The notes under the pieces were generated by a model. The model was given only the letters and a program-made list of their open reading frames with translations. It was not told the origin of the DNA and did not search any database. From Alectryocaccomicrobium faecavium (lineage in GTDB: Bacteria; Bacillota; Clostridia; Christensenellales; Aristaeellaceae): a DNA stretch of 10,168 nt. A program made the translations under genes and the position numbers. The first letter of the stretch is position 1. Each line of letters begins with the position of its first letter. Location of the stretch: the NCBI GenBank assembly GCA_018713425.1, contig DVOT01000117.1, positions 1 to 10,168 of the forward strand. The letters are read 5' to 3'. Below, in pieces: positions 1 through 7,148 of the stretch.

Positions 1-19
1 GGCGTGTACGTCATTTCTG

Positions 20-183
20 GCATTTTTTGCAGAGCAAACGCTTGCGTTTGCGGTAAAAATGCATTCCCGTCCCGACCGCTGGCCGCAAATCGTTAGATTT
101 GCAAGCGGTCGGGCAGATTCGTTGGCAAACCGAAGGTTTGTCAACGATCAGTGTAACTACGCAGCCGTAGGCTGAGTAGTTAC
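20..183. repeat. Array of four tandem hairpins downstream of ligA
   Basis: Four inverted repeats follow each other with short gaps. Hairpin 1 (20-62) has inner arms 34-41/44-51 (GCAAACGC with its complement) and outer arms 20-27/55-62 (GCATTTTT/AAAAATGC). Hairpin 2 (71-113) has arms 71-80/104-113 and inner arms 85-91/96-102 around a GTTA loop. Hairpin 3 (120-146) has 12-nt arms around GAA with one G:T-type mismatch. Hairpin 4 (153-183) has 8-nt outer arms, a 2-nt internal mismatch and a 4-bp inner stem around GTA, and contains the ligA stop codon. The cores of hairpins 1-3 share the pattern GCAAAyCG-nnn-G-r-TTTG. None is followed by a clear T-run on the minus strand, so none is a textbook intrinsic terminator. 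They could protect or end the ligA transcript, or be a small dispersed palindromic repeat family. The stretch 1-179 holds no gene that I can see. Confidence 0.75.
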
Positions 184-2126
184 CGCAAGCGCCGCAAGAA
201 TTCCGCCTCGTCGATCACTTCCACGCCCAGCGCGCGGGCCTTATCCAGCTTGCTGCCCGCGCTTTCCCCGGCCACCACAAAGCTGGTCTTTTTGGAAACG
301 CTGCCCGCCGCCTTCGCGCCCTGCGCGCGCGCCGCCTCTTCCGCCTGGGCGCGGGTCATGCTCTCAAGTGTGCCGGTGATCACGATGGTCAGCCCCGCCA
401 GTGCGCCGCCGCCGGCCGCCTGTTCCCACACAGGCGAAACGCCCGCCGATCGCAGCGCGTCCACCTCCCGGCGGTTGTCCGCGTCCTGAAAGAATTCGAG
501 GATGGAATCGGCCACGATTTCGCCCACGTCCTCCATGGCCACGAGCGCCTCGCGCTCCGCCGCCATCAAAGGTTCCAGCGCGCCAAAGCGGCTGGCCAGA
601 TCGCGCGCGGTCTTGCGGCCCACGTTGGGGATGCCCAGCGCGAAGATAAAGGAATCCAGCTTGCGCGTTTTGCTGGCCGCGATGGCGGACACCAGGTTTT
701 CAGCCTTCTTCTGCGCGAAGCGGTCGAGCGAAACCAGGTTTTCCACCGTGAGCGCGTACAGCTCGTGCGGGAAGGCGAGGCGGCTTTCGCGATAGAGCTG
801 GCGCGCGGTCTTTTCCGAAAAACCCTCGATGTCCATGGCTTCGCGGCCCGCGAAGTGCGCCAGCCGCGCCACGATCTGCGCCTCGCAGCCGTATTTGTTG
901 GGGCAGAACAGATGCGCGCCGCGCTCCACCAGCGGCGTGCCGCACACGGGGCAAATGGAGGGCTTTTCGATGGGCGTCTCGTCCTCGCCCGCTTCGCCCG
1001 CGCGGCCGGTGATTTCGGGGATGACCTCGTTCGAGCGGCGGATCCACACCCGCGCGCCCACGGCCACCCGCTTGCGCTGAATATCGCCATAGTTGTTCAG
1101 CGTGGCGCGGCGCACGGTTGCGCCCGCCAGTTCCACCGGGGAAACGTGCGCCAGCGGCGTGAGCTTGCCCGTGCGCCCCACTTCCCAGGTGACGCTTTCC
1201 AGCGCAGTCACCACTTCTTCCGCGCGGAACTTGAAGGCCACGGCCCAGCGGGGGAATTTCTCCGTGTAGCCCAGCCGTTCGCGCGCAGCAAAGGAGGTGA
1301 TCTTCACCACCGCGCCATCGATGAGGAAATCCAGCGCGTCCCGCCGCCGTTCCACCTCGTTTATGGCGCGCATAACGCCCTCCACGTCGTTTGCGTAGAG
1401 CGCGAAATCGCTGGCGGGCAGGCCCTGCTCCGCGATGAAGGCGCGCATTTCCTGCTGCGTGGCGAACGCGCGGCCCTCGATATAGCCCACGTTGTAAAAC
1501 GCGGCGTCCAGCCGCCGCTGCGCGGTTTCGCTGGGGTTCAAATTGCGCAGCGCGCCCGCCGCGGCGTTGCGCGCGTTTTTGAGCGGCTCGGCGGCGGTTT
1601 CGTTGTAGGCCGCCAGCGCGGACAGGCGCATATATCCTTCGCCCTGCACCTCGAACCGGCCTTTGTATGGCACGGCGAGGGGAATGGAGCGAATCGTCTT
1701 TACCTGGGCGAGGATGGCCTCGCCCACCGTGCCGTTGCCGCGCGTGGCGGCCTCCACCAGCGCGCCGCCGTCATACGTCAGATTGACCGTCAAGCCATCA
1801 AATTTGTATTCCACCACGCATTCCGGAAACGCGCCCAGCGCCTTTTCCGCGCGCGCGGCCCACTCGGCCACGGCTTGCGGCGTGCGCACCTTATCCAAGC
1901 TATACAGCGGCGCGAGGTGCGCGTGCGGCTCAAAGGCCGCCAGCGGTTCGCCGCCCACGCGTTGGGTGGGCGAATCGGGCAGCACCACGCCCGTTTCCGC
2001 CTCCAGGCGCCGCAACTGGGCGTACAGCGCGTCCCACTCGTCGTCCGAAATGATGGGATCGTCGAGCACATAATAGGCGTATGCGGTTTCGTTCAGCCGG
2101 TCGACCAGCCGTTTCATTTCATCCAT
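180..2126 (-). CDS. ligA: NAD-dependent DNA ligase LigA
   Basis: LigA seals nicks in duplex DNA during replication and repair, using NAD+ to form a ligase-AMP intermediate. The 648-aa product has the full domain order: Ia NMN-binding region (about residues 1-60, with the YYV...D..D motif), adenylation domain with the catalytic lysine K108 in YKFDG, OB fold (about 305-380), a four-cysteine zinc site (C392, C395, C408, C414), helix-hairpin-helix repeats (about 425-560) and a C-terminal BRCT domain (about 574-648). Length is slightly below the usual ~670 aa but nothing is missing. The ATG at 2126 lies 3 nt after the pcrA stop, and GAGGG inside the end of pcrA serves as ribosome binding site, so translation is probably coupled to pcrA. 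One oddity: the tyrosine of the conserved EYD motif in domain Ia is tryptophan here (W31). The stop codon lies within a hairpin (153-183). Confidence 0.97.
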   Translation of the reverse strand: MDEMKRLVDRLNETAYAYYVLDDPIISDDEWDALYAQLRRLEAETGVVLPDSPTQRVGGEPLAAFEPHAHLAPLYSLDKVRTPQAVAEWAARAEKALGAFPECVVEYKFDGLTVNLTYDGGALVEAATRGNGTVGEAILAQVKTIRSIPLAVPYKGRFEVQGEGYMRLSALAAYNETAAEPLKNARNAAAGALRNLNPSETAQRRLDAAFYNVGYIEGRAFATQQEMRAFIAEQGLPASDFALYANDVEGVMRAINEVERRRDALDFLIDGAVVKITSFAARERLGYTEKFPRWAVAFKFRAEEVVTALESVTWEVGRTGKLTPLAHVSPVELAGATVRRATLNNYGDIQRKRVAVGARVWIRRSNEVIPEITGRAGEAGEDETPIEKPSICPVCGTPLVERGAHLFCPNKYGCEAQIVARLAHFAGREAMDIEGFSEKTARQLYRESRLAFPHELYALTVENLVSLDRFAQKKAENLVSAIAASKTRKLDSFIFALGIPNVGRKTARDLASRFGALEPLMAAEREALVAMEDVGEIVADSILEFFQDADNRREVDALRSAGVSPVWEQAAGGGALAGLTIVITGTLESMTRAQAEEAARAQGAKAAGSVSKKTSFVVAGESAGSKLDKARALGVEVIDEAEFLRRLR

Positions 2127-2129
2127 GGA

Positions 2130-4370
2130 TCATCCCTCGATTTTTCGAATCGGCGCGATGGAGGCGGGGAACGTGCGCTCGCCGCGGGTGTCGAAGGCGA
2201 TGCGAATCTTGTCCCGATTGCTTTCCAGCACAGTGCCCGCGCCGAACACCTTGTGCGTCACCCGGTCGCCCGGGCTGAACAGCGCCTGCGCGCCCGCGCC
2301 CGCGCGCACAACGCCGCCAAAACCCTTGGTCACGCCCGGAATATCGCCGGGCGCGAGCGGCGCGCGCTTGGCTCCCGCGTTGCCGCGCGCGGCGGGGGAA
2401 ACGGGGGCGTATCCCGCGCGCGGCGGCGGCACGCGCACGGGTTCGCGCCGCGCGCGGTCATCCTCGATCAGCCGCTCGGGAATCTCGCTCAAAAAGCGCG
2501 AGGGCGGGTTGTTCCTGCGCTGGTTGTACAGCATGCGCGAAACCGCGAACGTGAGCGCGAGCGACTGCATGGCGCGGGTGAACGCCACATAGCACAGGCG
2601 GCGCTCCTCTTCCATCAGGCCATCCTCAAACGTGGCCCGCCCCAGGGGGAACACGGTTTCCTCCATGCCCGTCACAATCACGTGCGGGAATTCCAGGCCC
2701 TTGGAGGCGTGGATGGTCATCAGCGTGACCGCCTCGGGCCGCTCGCCCATGGAATCCAAATCCGTGACCAGCGCCACGTTTTCCAAAAAGCCCAACAGCC
2801 CGCCCTCGGGCGATTGGCTCTCGTATTCCGCCACGGCGCCCGCCAACTCCATCACGTTCTCCTCGCGGGTCTGCGCGTCCGGGTCCTTGGAGGCGCGGAT
2901 GGCGGCGACGTAGCCGGTTTTGTCGAGCACTTCCTGCAAAAATTCGCCCGCGGAGAGCGAAATGCCCGCCTGCGTCAAATCCAGCATCAGCGCGCCGAAC
3001 TTGCGCACCGCGCCCAGCGCGCGCGCGGGCAGCACGCTCTCATCCGCGCTGATCACGGCGGAGAGCAGGCTCATGCCCTCCCGCTGCGCGAACTGCGCCA
3101 GCGTTTCGATGGTCGCGTCGCCAATGCCGCGGCGCGGCTCGTTGATGATGCGGCGCACGGACTGGTCGTCGTCCGGGTTGGCCACGGCGCGCATGTAGGC
3201 CAGCACGTCCTTGACTTCCTTGCGGTCGTAGAACTTCATGCCGCCGTACACGCGGTAAGGCACGCCGCGGCGCACCATGGCTTCTTCCAGCACGCGGGAC
3301 TGCGCGTTCGTGCGGTAAAACACGGCGAAATCGCCCGCGCGCGCGCCGCGTTTCATGCGGCCCTCGATGGCGCGCACCACCCAGGCGGCCTCGTCGCGCT
3401 CGTCGAGCGCGCGGTACACGCGGATCTTCTCGCCCTCGCCCGCGTCGGTCCACAGCGCCTTTTCCTTGCGGCCCGCGTTGTGCGCGATCACCTGATTGGC
3501 CGCGTCCAGGATGTTGCTGGTGGAGCGATAGTTCTGCTCCAGCTTGATCACCCGGCAATCGGGGAAATCGCGCTCGAATTCCAAAATGTTGCGCAGATCC
3601 GCGCCGCGCCAGCCGTAAATGGACTGGTCGTCGTCGCCCACCACGCACAAATTGCGCGATTCCCCGGCGATCAGCCGCACGAGCATATATTGCGCCATGT
3701 TCGTATCCTGGTATTCGTCCACCAGGATGTGCGAAAACTTGTGCTGGTAGGCCGCCAGCACCGGCGGATGCTCGGAAAACAGCGTGAGCGTTTTCAAAAT
3801 CAAATCGTCGAAATCCAGCGCGTTGTTGGCTGTTAACTGGCGCTCATAGGCCGCGTACACCTCGGAAATCGTCTTGGCGCGGAAATCCTCGCCCGACTCC
3901 TTCGCCCACTCGGCGGGGGAGAGCACGCGGTTTTTCGCGTCCGAAATCGCGGCGCGGATCTCGCGCGGGGGAAAGCGCTTTTCATCCAGGTTCATCGATT
4001 TGCACAGCTGCTTGATCACGTTCATCTGGTCGTCCGCATCGTAAATCGTGAACGAGGGCTTGTACCCCAGCTTATCGATGTCCCGGCGCAAAATGCGCGC
4101 GCAGCAGGCGTGGAAGGTGAGGATCCAGGCGTCGCGGCCCATGTCCCCTGCGAGCCGCTCCACGCGCTCGCGCATTTCGCGCGCCGCTTTGTTGGTGAAT
4201 GTAATGGCCAAAATCGACCACGGCGGCACGCCCTCGTCGATCAGCCGGGCAATGCGGTGCGTGAGCACGCGGGTTTTGCCGCTGCCCGCGCCCGCCAGCA
4301 CGAGCAGCGGCCCATCGCCGTGCAGCACGGCTTCGCGCTGCGGCGGATTCAATCCTTTCAAATCAATCAT
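2130..4370 (-). CDS. pcrA: ATP-dependent DNA helicase, UvrD/PcrA type
   Basis: This is a superfamily 1A 3'-5' DNA helicase acting in repair, replication fork rescue and plasmid rolling-circle replication. The 746-aa product shows the motifs in order: Q-motif region LNPPQREAV (7-15), Walker A AGAGSGKT (26-33), Ia ITFTNKAA, Walker B DEYQD (218-222), motif III GDDDQSIYGWRG (245-256), motif IV QNYRST, motif V TIHASKGLEF and motif VI YVAFTRA. The last ~50 residues (about 695-746, beginning FSPGDRVTHKVFG) match the Tudor-like tail of PcrA, which is known in the family to bind RNA polymerase; it is preceded by a low-complexity Pro/Ala/Gly/Arg linker. I chose the ATG at 4370 because GGAGGA stands 5 nt upstream (4376-4381) and the protein then begins MIDLKGLNPPQ as in relatives; an in-frame ATG at 4418 lies inside the upstream gene. 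It overlaps the upstream regulator by 8 nt, implying translational coupling, and is followed 3 nt later by ligA. Confidence 0.96.
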   Translation of the reverse strand: MIDLKGLNPPQREAVLHGDGPLLVLAGAGSGKTRVLTHRIARLIDEGVPPWSILAITFTNKAAREMRERVERLAGDMGRDAWILTFHACCARILRRDIDKLGYKPSFTIYDADDQMNVIKQLCKSMNLDEKRFPPREIRAAISDAKNRVLSPAEWAKESGEDFRAKTISEVYAAYERQLTANNALDFDDLILKTLTLFSEHPPVLAAYQHKFSHILVDEYQDTNMAQYMLVRLIAGESRNLCVVGDDDQSIYGWRGADLRNILEFERDFPDCRVIKLEQNYRSTSNILDAANQVIAHNAGRKEKALWTDAGEGEKIRVYRALDERDEAAWVVRAIEGRMKRGARAGDFAVFYRTNAQSRVLEEAMVRRGVPYRVYGGMKFYDRKEVKDVLAYMRAVANPDDDQSVRRIINEPRRGIGDATIETLAQFAQREGMSLLSAVISADESVLPARALGAVRKFGALMLDLTQAGISLSAGEFLQEVLDKTGYVAAIRASKDPDAQTREENVMELAGAVAEYESQSPEGGLLGFLENVALVTDLDSMGERPEAVTLMTIHASKGLEFPHVIVTGMEETVFPLGRATFEDGLMEEERRLCYVAFTRAMQSLALTFAVSRMLYNQRRNNPPSRFLSEIPERLIEDDRARREPVRVPPPRAGYAPVSPAARGNAGAKRAPLAPGDIPGVTKGFGGVVRAGAGAQALFSPGDRVTHKVFGAGTVLESNRDKIRIAFDTRGERTFPASIAPIRKIEG

Positions 4371-4662
4371 GGGGTTCCTCCAGCAATTCGAGCACACGGC
4401 GGTATCCATCCGCGCCATAGCTCAGGCAGCGGTTCACGCGCCCGATGGTGGCGGACGAGGCGCCCGTCTTTGCCGCGATTTCCGCGTATGTAACGCCCTC
4501 GCGCAATAGCCGCGCCACTTCCAGCCGCTGGGAAAGGTCTTTCAGCTCGCGAATCGTCATCAAATCCTCGATGAAGCGCGCGCAGTCCTCCTCGTCTTTC
4601 ACGCAGACCAGCGCGCGAACCAGGTTGTCCGTGAGCGCGTCGCGCCACTTTGGTTCAAACAT
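4363..4662 (-). CDS. yerC: TrpR-superfamily regulator, YerC/YecD-like
   Basis: This is a small DNA-binding protein of 99 aa of the TrpR-like YerC/YecD family, often encoded next to pcrA in Firmicutes; its target operator and any ligand are not established. Residues 25-50 carry the family signature (FIEDLMTIRELKDLSQRLEVARLL region) and residues 56-80 form the helix-turn-helix (TYAEIAAKTGASSATIGRVNRCL). The ATG at 4662 gives a protein of family length and has GGGGTGG about 6 nt upstream; an in-frame ATG at 4722 would add 20 residues (MMRRAMRAF...) that do not resemble the family. It is the first gene of the yerC-pcrA-ligA operon, and its last 8 nt overlap the pcrA start. It may regulate its own operon, but no operator can be identified from this sequence. 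Confidence 0.9.
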   Translation of the reverse strand: MFEPKWRDALTDNLVRALVCVKDEEDCARFIEDLMTIRELKDLSQRLEVARLLREGVTYAEIAAKTGASSATIGRVNRCLSYGADGYRRVLELLEEPHD

Positions 4663-4759
4663 GCATACCACCCCATTCGTGCTCAGCAGGATCCGGAACG
4701 CGCGCATGGCCCGCCGCATCACGCGCCGGGCCCAAACGCGCCTCCCGGGATTGCTTTAT

Positions 4760-4788
4760 ACTTTACCACAGAAAAGCAAATTGCGCAA
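4760..4788 (-). promoter_or_regulatory. Candidate sigma-A promoter of the yerC-pcrA-ligA operon
   Basis: Read on the minus strand there is TTGCGC (4783-4788), a 17-nt spacer and TAAAGT (4760-4765), preceded by TGG, which makes an extended -10 (TGnTAAAGT). The match to consensus is moderate (-35 4/6, -10 4/6). The expected start site leaves a leader of about 90 nt before the ATG at 4662. A second AT-rich hexamer (TATAAA) overlaps but gives a poor spacer. Confidence 0.5.
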
Positions 4789-4932
4789 GGTGGGATTGAT
4801 GACAGGCTGGCGAAAAAATCTATAGCGTTCGCGGTGATATGGCGGACGGTATTCAAGAACAATCCCTCGGCCAACTCCATTGACAGCCTTCTTTGGGCAA
4901 GCGCTATACCGCGTGAAGCAGTACGGTCAAAA
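4789..4932. other. Non-coding stretch with competing inverted repeats
   Basis: Between the yerC promoter and the terminator of the next unit I see no convincing gene. On the minus strand, TATAGCG (4902-4908) can pair with CGCTATA (4821-4827), and CGCGGT (4908-4913) can pair with ACCGCG (4830-4835); the two pairings cross and exclude each other. A run of six T residues (4813-4818) follows the CGCTATA arm by 2 nt. The arrangement resembles an attenuator or riboswitch-like element reading toward yerC, but no known RNA family is recognisable and the stems are short with a long loop. A 53-aa open frame on the minus strand (4719-4880) crosses this region and the promoter and is not supported further. 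Confidence 0.3.
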
Positions 4933-4969
4933 GTCGCGGGCGGGGAAGTTTCCTCTCCCCGCCCGCGAC
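4933..4969 (-). terminator. Strong intrinsic terminator of the minus-strand HelD-like unit
   Basis: A perfect 14-bp GC-rich stem (4933-4946 with 4956-4969) closes a 9-nt loop. On the minus strand it is followed by TTTT (4929-4932), and it starts 19 nt after the stop codon of the small cysteine-rich gene. On the plus strand the hairpin is followed by ATCGG, so it works as a terminator mainly for the minus strand. It is the only clear terminator downstream of the helicase gene. Confidence 0.85.
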
Positions 4970-4988
4970 ATCGGTCTAAATAAAATAT

Positions 4989-5210
4989 CTAATAATACCG
5001 GCGGCAGGGCGTGAGACAGCCGTTCACCTCGCACAGGCGCTTGCGCTTGAGGCAGAGGATCAGGTTGCCGCAGCAATCCGTGCCGAGTATTGTAAGATCG
5101 CAGCCGCATCCCGCGTTTTCCGGCAGCCGCGACGGTGGGCACGGCCACAGCGGGGGCAAGGGCCGGTTTACCGGGCCGCAATTCCACCAGTTTGGATTCC
5201 ACATATTCAT
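4989..5210 (-). CDS. Small cysteine-rich protein of unknown function
   Basis: I do not recognise this 73-aa protein. It begins with a Trp/Asn/Pro-rich segment (MNMWNPNWWNCGP) and has ten cysteines (residues 11, 24, 35, 37, 46, 47, 53, 60, 65, 69), about one residue in seven, ending in CRRYY. There is no signal peptide or membrane segment. It is more likely coding than the overlapping frame on the same strand because it has AAAGGA (5219-5224) 8 nt before the ATG at 5210, ends just before a strong terminator and has a distinctive composition. An ATG at 5219 in the same frame is possible but overlaps that ribosome binding site. Cysteine-rich small proteins in spore formers include coat and crust components and metal-binding proteins; the possible sigma-K-like promoter upstream fits a coat role, but this is inference. 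It may also be the third gene of the HelD-like transcript, 82 nt after the preceding stop. Confidence 0.65.
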   Translation of the reverse strand: MNMWNPNWWNCGPVNRPLPPLWPCPPSRLPENAGCGCDLTILGTDCCGNLILCLKRKRLCEVNGCLTPCRRYY

Positions 5211-5218
5211 TTGATCCA

Positions 5219-5224
5219 TCCTTT
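5219..5224 (-). promoter_or_regulatory. Ribosome binding site deciding the small gene's start
   Basis: AAAGGA on the minus strand lies 8 nt before the ATG at 5210. Because it overlaps the upstream in-frame ATG at 5219, it favours 5210 as the real start. Confidence 0.55.
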
Positions 5225-5225
5225 C

Positions 5226-5241
5226 ACCGCCACGCGGCGGT
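5226..5241 (-). promoter_or_regulatory. Small leader hairpin before the ribosome binding site
   Basis: ACCGCC and GGCGGT (minus strand) form a 6-bp GC-only stem with a 4-nt loop (GCGT) ending 1 nt before AAAGGA. It could stabilise the 5' end of the small gene's mRNA or modulate its translation. It has no T-run and is not a terminator. Confidence 0.35.
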
Positions 5242-5246
5242 CATTG

Positions 5247-5274
5247 CATACTATGCCGCCGAGGGAAAGGGGGT
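5247..5274 (-). promoter_or_regulatory. Possible sporulation (sigma-K-like) promoter
   Basis: On the minus strand, AC (5273-5274), a 17-nt spacer and CATAGTATG (5247-5255) resemble the sigma-K pattern AC-N16/17-CATAnnnTA with one mismatch in the last TA. The expected start site would leave a leader of about 30 nt before the ATG at 5210. The pattern is short and can occur by chance, so the call is weak. Confidence 0.25.
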
Positions 5275-5292
5275 TCCGGGCGCGCAGCATCA

Positions 5293-7101
5293 TCATGCTT
5301 TCTGCCGCAAAATATATTGATCTAAAATTGCGATGGACATATTCTGTTGCCCCACCACCGCCAATGTGTTGGGTATCCTTGCCTGCGGATACCATCTCTT
5401 GAGAATCGCAACGTATTGCGAATTCTGCAAACATTCTTTCAGCAAAGGCCCTGCGCAACAATACATTTCGCCGCAATAAGAGTATGTACATAAGTAGCCT
5501 TCGCGTTCCAATGCATCGCGTCCTTTTCCCACAAGCTCCTGGGGGCTGCGAATCGAAGCAAACATATCTTTCTCACGAAAAAACGGTGCCTGGCAAAATT
5601 GCTTGAGCAAGAAGGAAAACGTATCCGCACAGCTCCAAAGAAAGCAAATAAATTCCTGTTTGGGCGGCAGTTTTAGCGGGAACTTCATCGGCGTCCTGGG
5701 AAAAAGCACTTGAGGCGCAGTGCTCGCCGCGCAAAACGCATCGGGTGCGTCCACGGTTTCGCCATTGCCCGCGTACATCCCATTTTCGCTCCAAACCGCG
5801 AACCAAAGCCGCTCGTCCTCTTCCGCGGGCAATTGCAGGGCTGCGTGTACGCGGGCAATATCCGCCACGGTCGCCACCAAAACGATCAACCTCGCGCCAT
5901 CCGCCGCCGCGCAGGCGCGCAAGCAGGCCAAATCCCGCGTTTCATCGCCCCGGGCAAAAACGCCCGCGCACACCGCGTAGCCCTCAAGATGCAAAACCGC
6001 GTAAGGGAACTCGGCGTGTCCAGGCCAGGCAAGCTCGTATTCCAGGCCCCGCGCCGCGCAATACGCGCAGATCATCGCCGTGCGCACGGCCAGTAGCGCT
6101 GTGCATTGCGCGCTGTCGAGCCGCATAAACGCCGGAAGGTCATTATAATACGCTTCACCGACAAGCTCGCCGCGCAGTTCATCGTCCCGCCAGCACGCCC
6201 AACCTTTCCCGGTGAGAAGGCAATATTGGCCTGCAACCATGCCGTTCAGATTGGCGAGCATCGCGTATCCCGCCGCCCGCAGGCATTCCCAAGCCTGCCA
6301 GAGGGAAGCCTCTTCCTGGCGCGGGCACGGAAGCATTTTTTCGTGCGCCAGCCTGCACAGCAATTGCGCGGCGGCCTTCTCCTCGTGCAAAAACCGCTGA
6401 AGCTCCTGGCGGGAGGGCGCAGCCTCCACCTGTCCAACAAAAGAGACACTCGCGCCAGCCACATATCCTTCCAGCGCGTCCCACGGCGCGGGTTCCTGAA
6501 TGGGCTCAATCGCCGGGATGGGTGCTTCGCGCGGCTCCTTCCGTCCCAATGCCACGACCGCGTTTTCCTGCCAAAATAGGCTCCCATTGTCCACTGCGCG
6601 GGCGATGCTCTTGCCCATAGCGGCTTCGATGGCTTCAAAATCGGCTTCAGAGAGCGGACGCAAACCGTTGCGCACGCTATCGGCGGCCAGCGCGAACGGG
6701 TTGAGCACACTCGCACTTGCCGTCTGCGGCGCACTGCATAGCCGCGCCAGGGCGTGCTTGGAAGCCTCCAGCGCCTCCTGCACCTGCGCATCTTTCGCGT
6801 TTAGCCCGAAATATGCCTGCACGCGCGCCTCGAGCCGCCGCTTTTCGCAGGCATCCAGGAATTCCTCCACTTCTTGCGCGTTGCCCTGCAAGGGAACCCC
6901 TGCCTCTTGCAGCGCCTGATATTGCGCCGCATAACGTTGCAAAGCTTCCACAAGCGAGCGCACCATTGCGCCATCCGGCAACGCGCCGCGCGCCGTGCAT
7001 TCCTTTGCCGCGGCCGCTTGTTCTTGCGCGGCCGCCAAAGTTTCCCGCGCAGCCGACCAAAGTTCCCGCAAATCCCGCTGTTCTGTCCGCGTATTTTCCA
7101 T
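5293..7101 (-). CDS. Unassigned 602-aa protein in unit with HelD-like helicase
   Basis: I do not recognise a family. Visible parts are: an N-terminal Ala/Gln/Glu-rich helical, probably coiled-coil segment (about 5-115); a helical stretch to about 180; a Pro/Glu/Ile linker (about 188-206); a second helical region (about 230-290); a mixed alpha/beta segment (about 345-445) with hydrophobic strands such as YAVLHLEGYAVCAGVF and ARLIVLVATVA; a Pro-rich hinge (469-481); and a cysteine-bearing C-terminal part (C486, C491, C503, C538, C543, C548, C549, C557) without a standard zinc-finger spacing. No Walker motif, PD-(D/E)xK nuclease motif, signal peptide or clear membrane helix is seen. The ATG at 7101 has GGAGGA 6 nt upstream; an in-frame ATG at 7161 lies inside the helicase gene and has no such site. 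It starts 47 nt after the helicase stop without a terminator between, so co-transcription and a partner role for the helicase are likely but unproven. Confidence 0.85.
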   Translation of the reverse strand: MENTRTEQRDLRELWSAARETLAAAQEQAAAAKECTARGALPDGAMVRSLVEALQRYAAQYQALQEAGVPLQGNAQEVEEFLDACEKRRLEARVQAYFGLNAKDAQVQEALEASKHALARLCSAPQTASASVLNPFALAADSVRNGLRPLSEADFEAIEAAMGKSIARAVDNGSLFWQENAVVALGRKEPREAPIPAIEPIQEPAPWDALEGYVAGASVSFVGQVEAAPSRQELQRFLHEEKAAAQLLCRLAHEKMLPCPRQEEASLWQAWECLRAAGYAMLANLNGMVAGQYCLLTGKGWACWRDDELRGELVGEAYYNDLPAFMRLDSAQCTALLAVRTAMICAYCAARGLEYELAWPGHAEFPYAVLHLEGYAVCAGVFARGDETRDLACLRACAAADGARLIVLVATVADIARVHAALQLPAEEDERLWFAVWSENGMYAGNGETVDAPDAFCAASTAPQVLFPRTPMKFPLKLPPKQEFICFLWSCADTFSFLLKQFCQAPFFREKDMFASIRSPQELVGKGRDALEREGYLCTYSYCGEMYCCAGPLLKECLQNSQYVAILKRWYPQARIPNTLAVVGQQNMSIAILDQYILRQKA

Positions 7102-7107
7102 GCGTTT

Positions 7108-7113
7108 TCCTCC
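7108..7113 (-). promoter_or_regulatory. Ribosome binding site of the 602-aa gene
   Basis: GGAGGA on the minus strand, 6 nt before the ATG at 7101, is close to the ideal site and decides this start over the in-frame ATG at 7161. Confidence 0.8.
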
Positions 7114-7148
7114 GCCCTTATATCGCGGCTCGCGTCCATCGTCCGCCT

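Noticed and set aside
765..3836. 1023-aa open frame on the plus strand, rich in His, Arg, Ala and Gln
   Set aside because: It is antisense to ligA and pcrA, has a His/Arg/Ala-rich composition typical of the antisense frame of GC-rich genes, and shows no domain.
4719..4880. 53-aa minus-strand open frame beginning MELAEGLFLNTV with AAGG upstream
   Set aside because: It crosses the yerC promoter region, has no promoter of its own after the terminator at 4933, and has no recognisable relatives.
4880..4909. Plus-strand TTGACA with CTATAC 18 nt later
   Set aside because: The -10 is poor, and a transcript would run straight into the hairpin at 4933-4969 with no gene after it on that strand.
4927..5202. 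91-aa minus-strand frame overlapping the cysteine-rich gene
   Set aside because: It reads through the terminator hairpin, has no good ribosome binding site and has an Ala/Pro/Arg-rich shadow composition.
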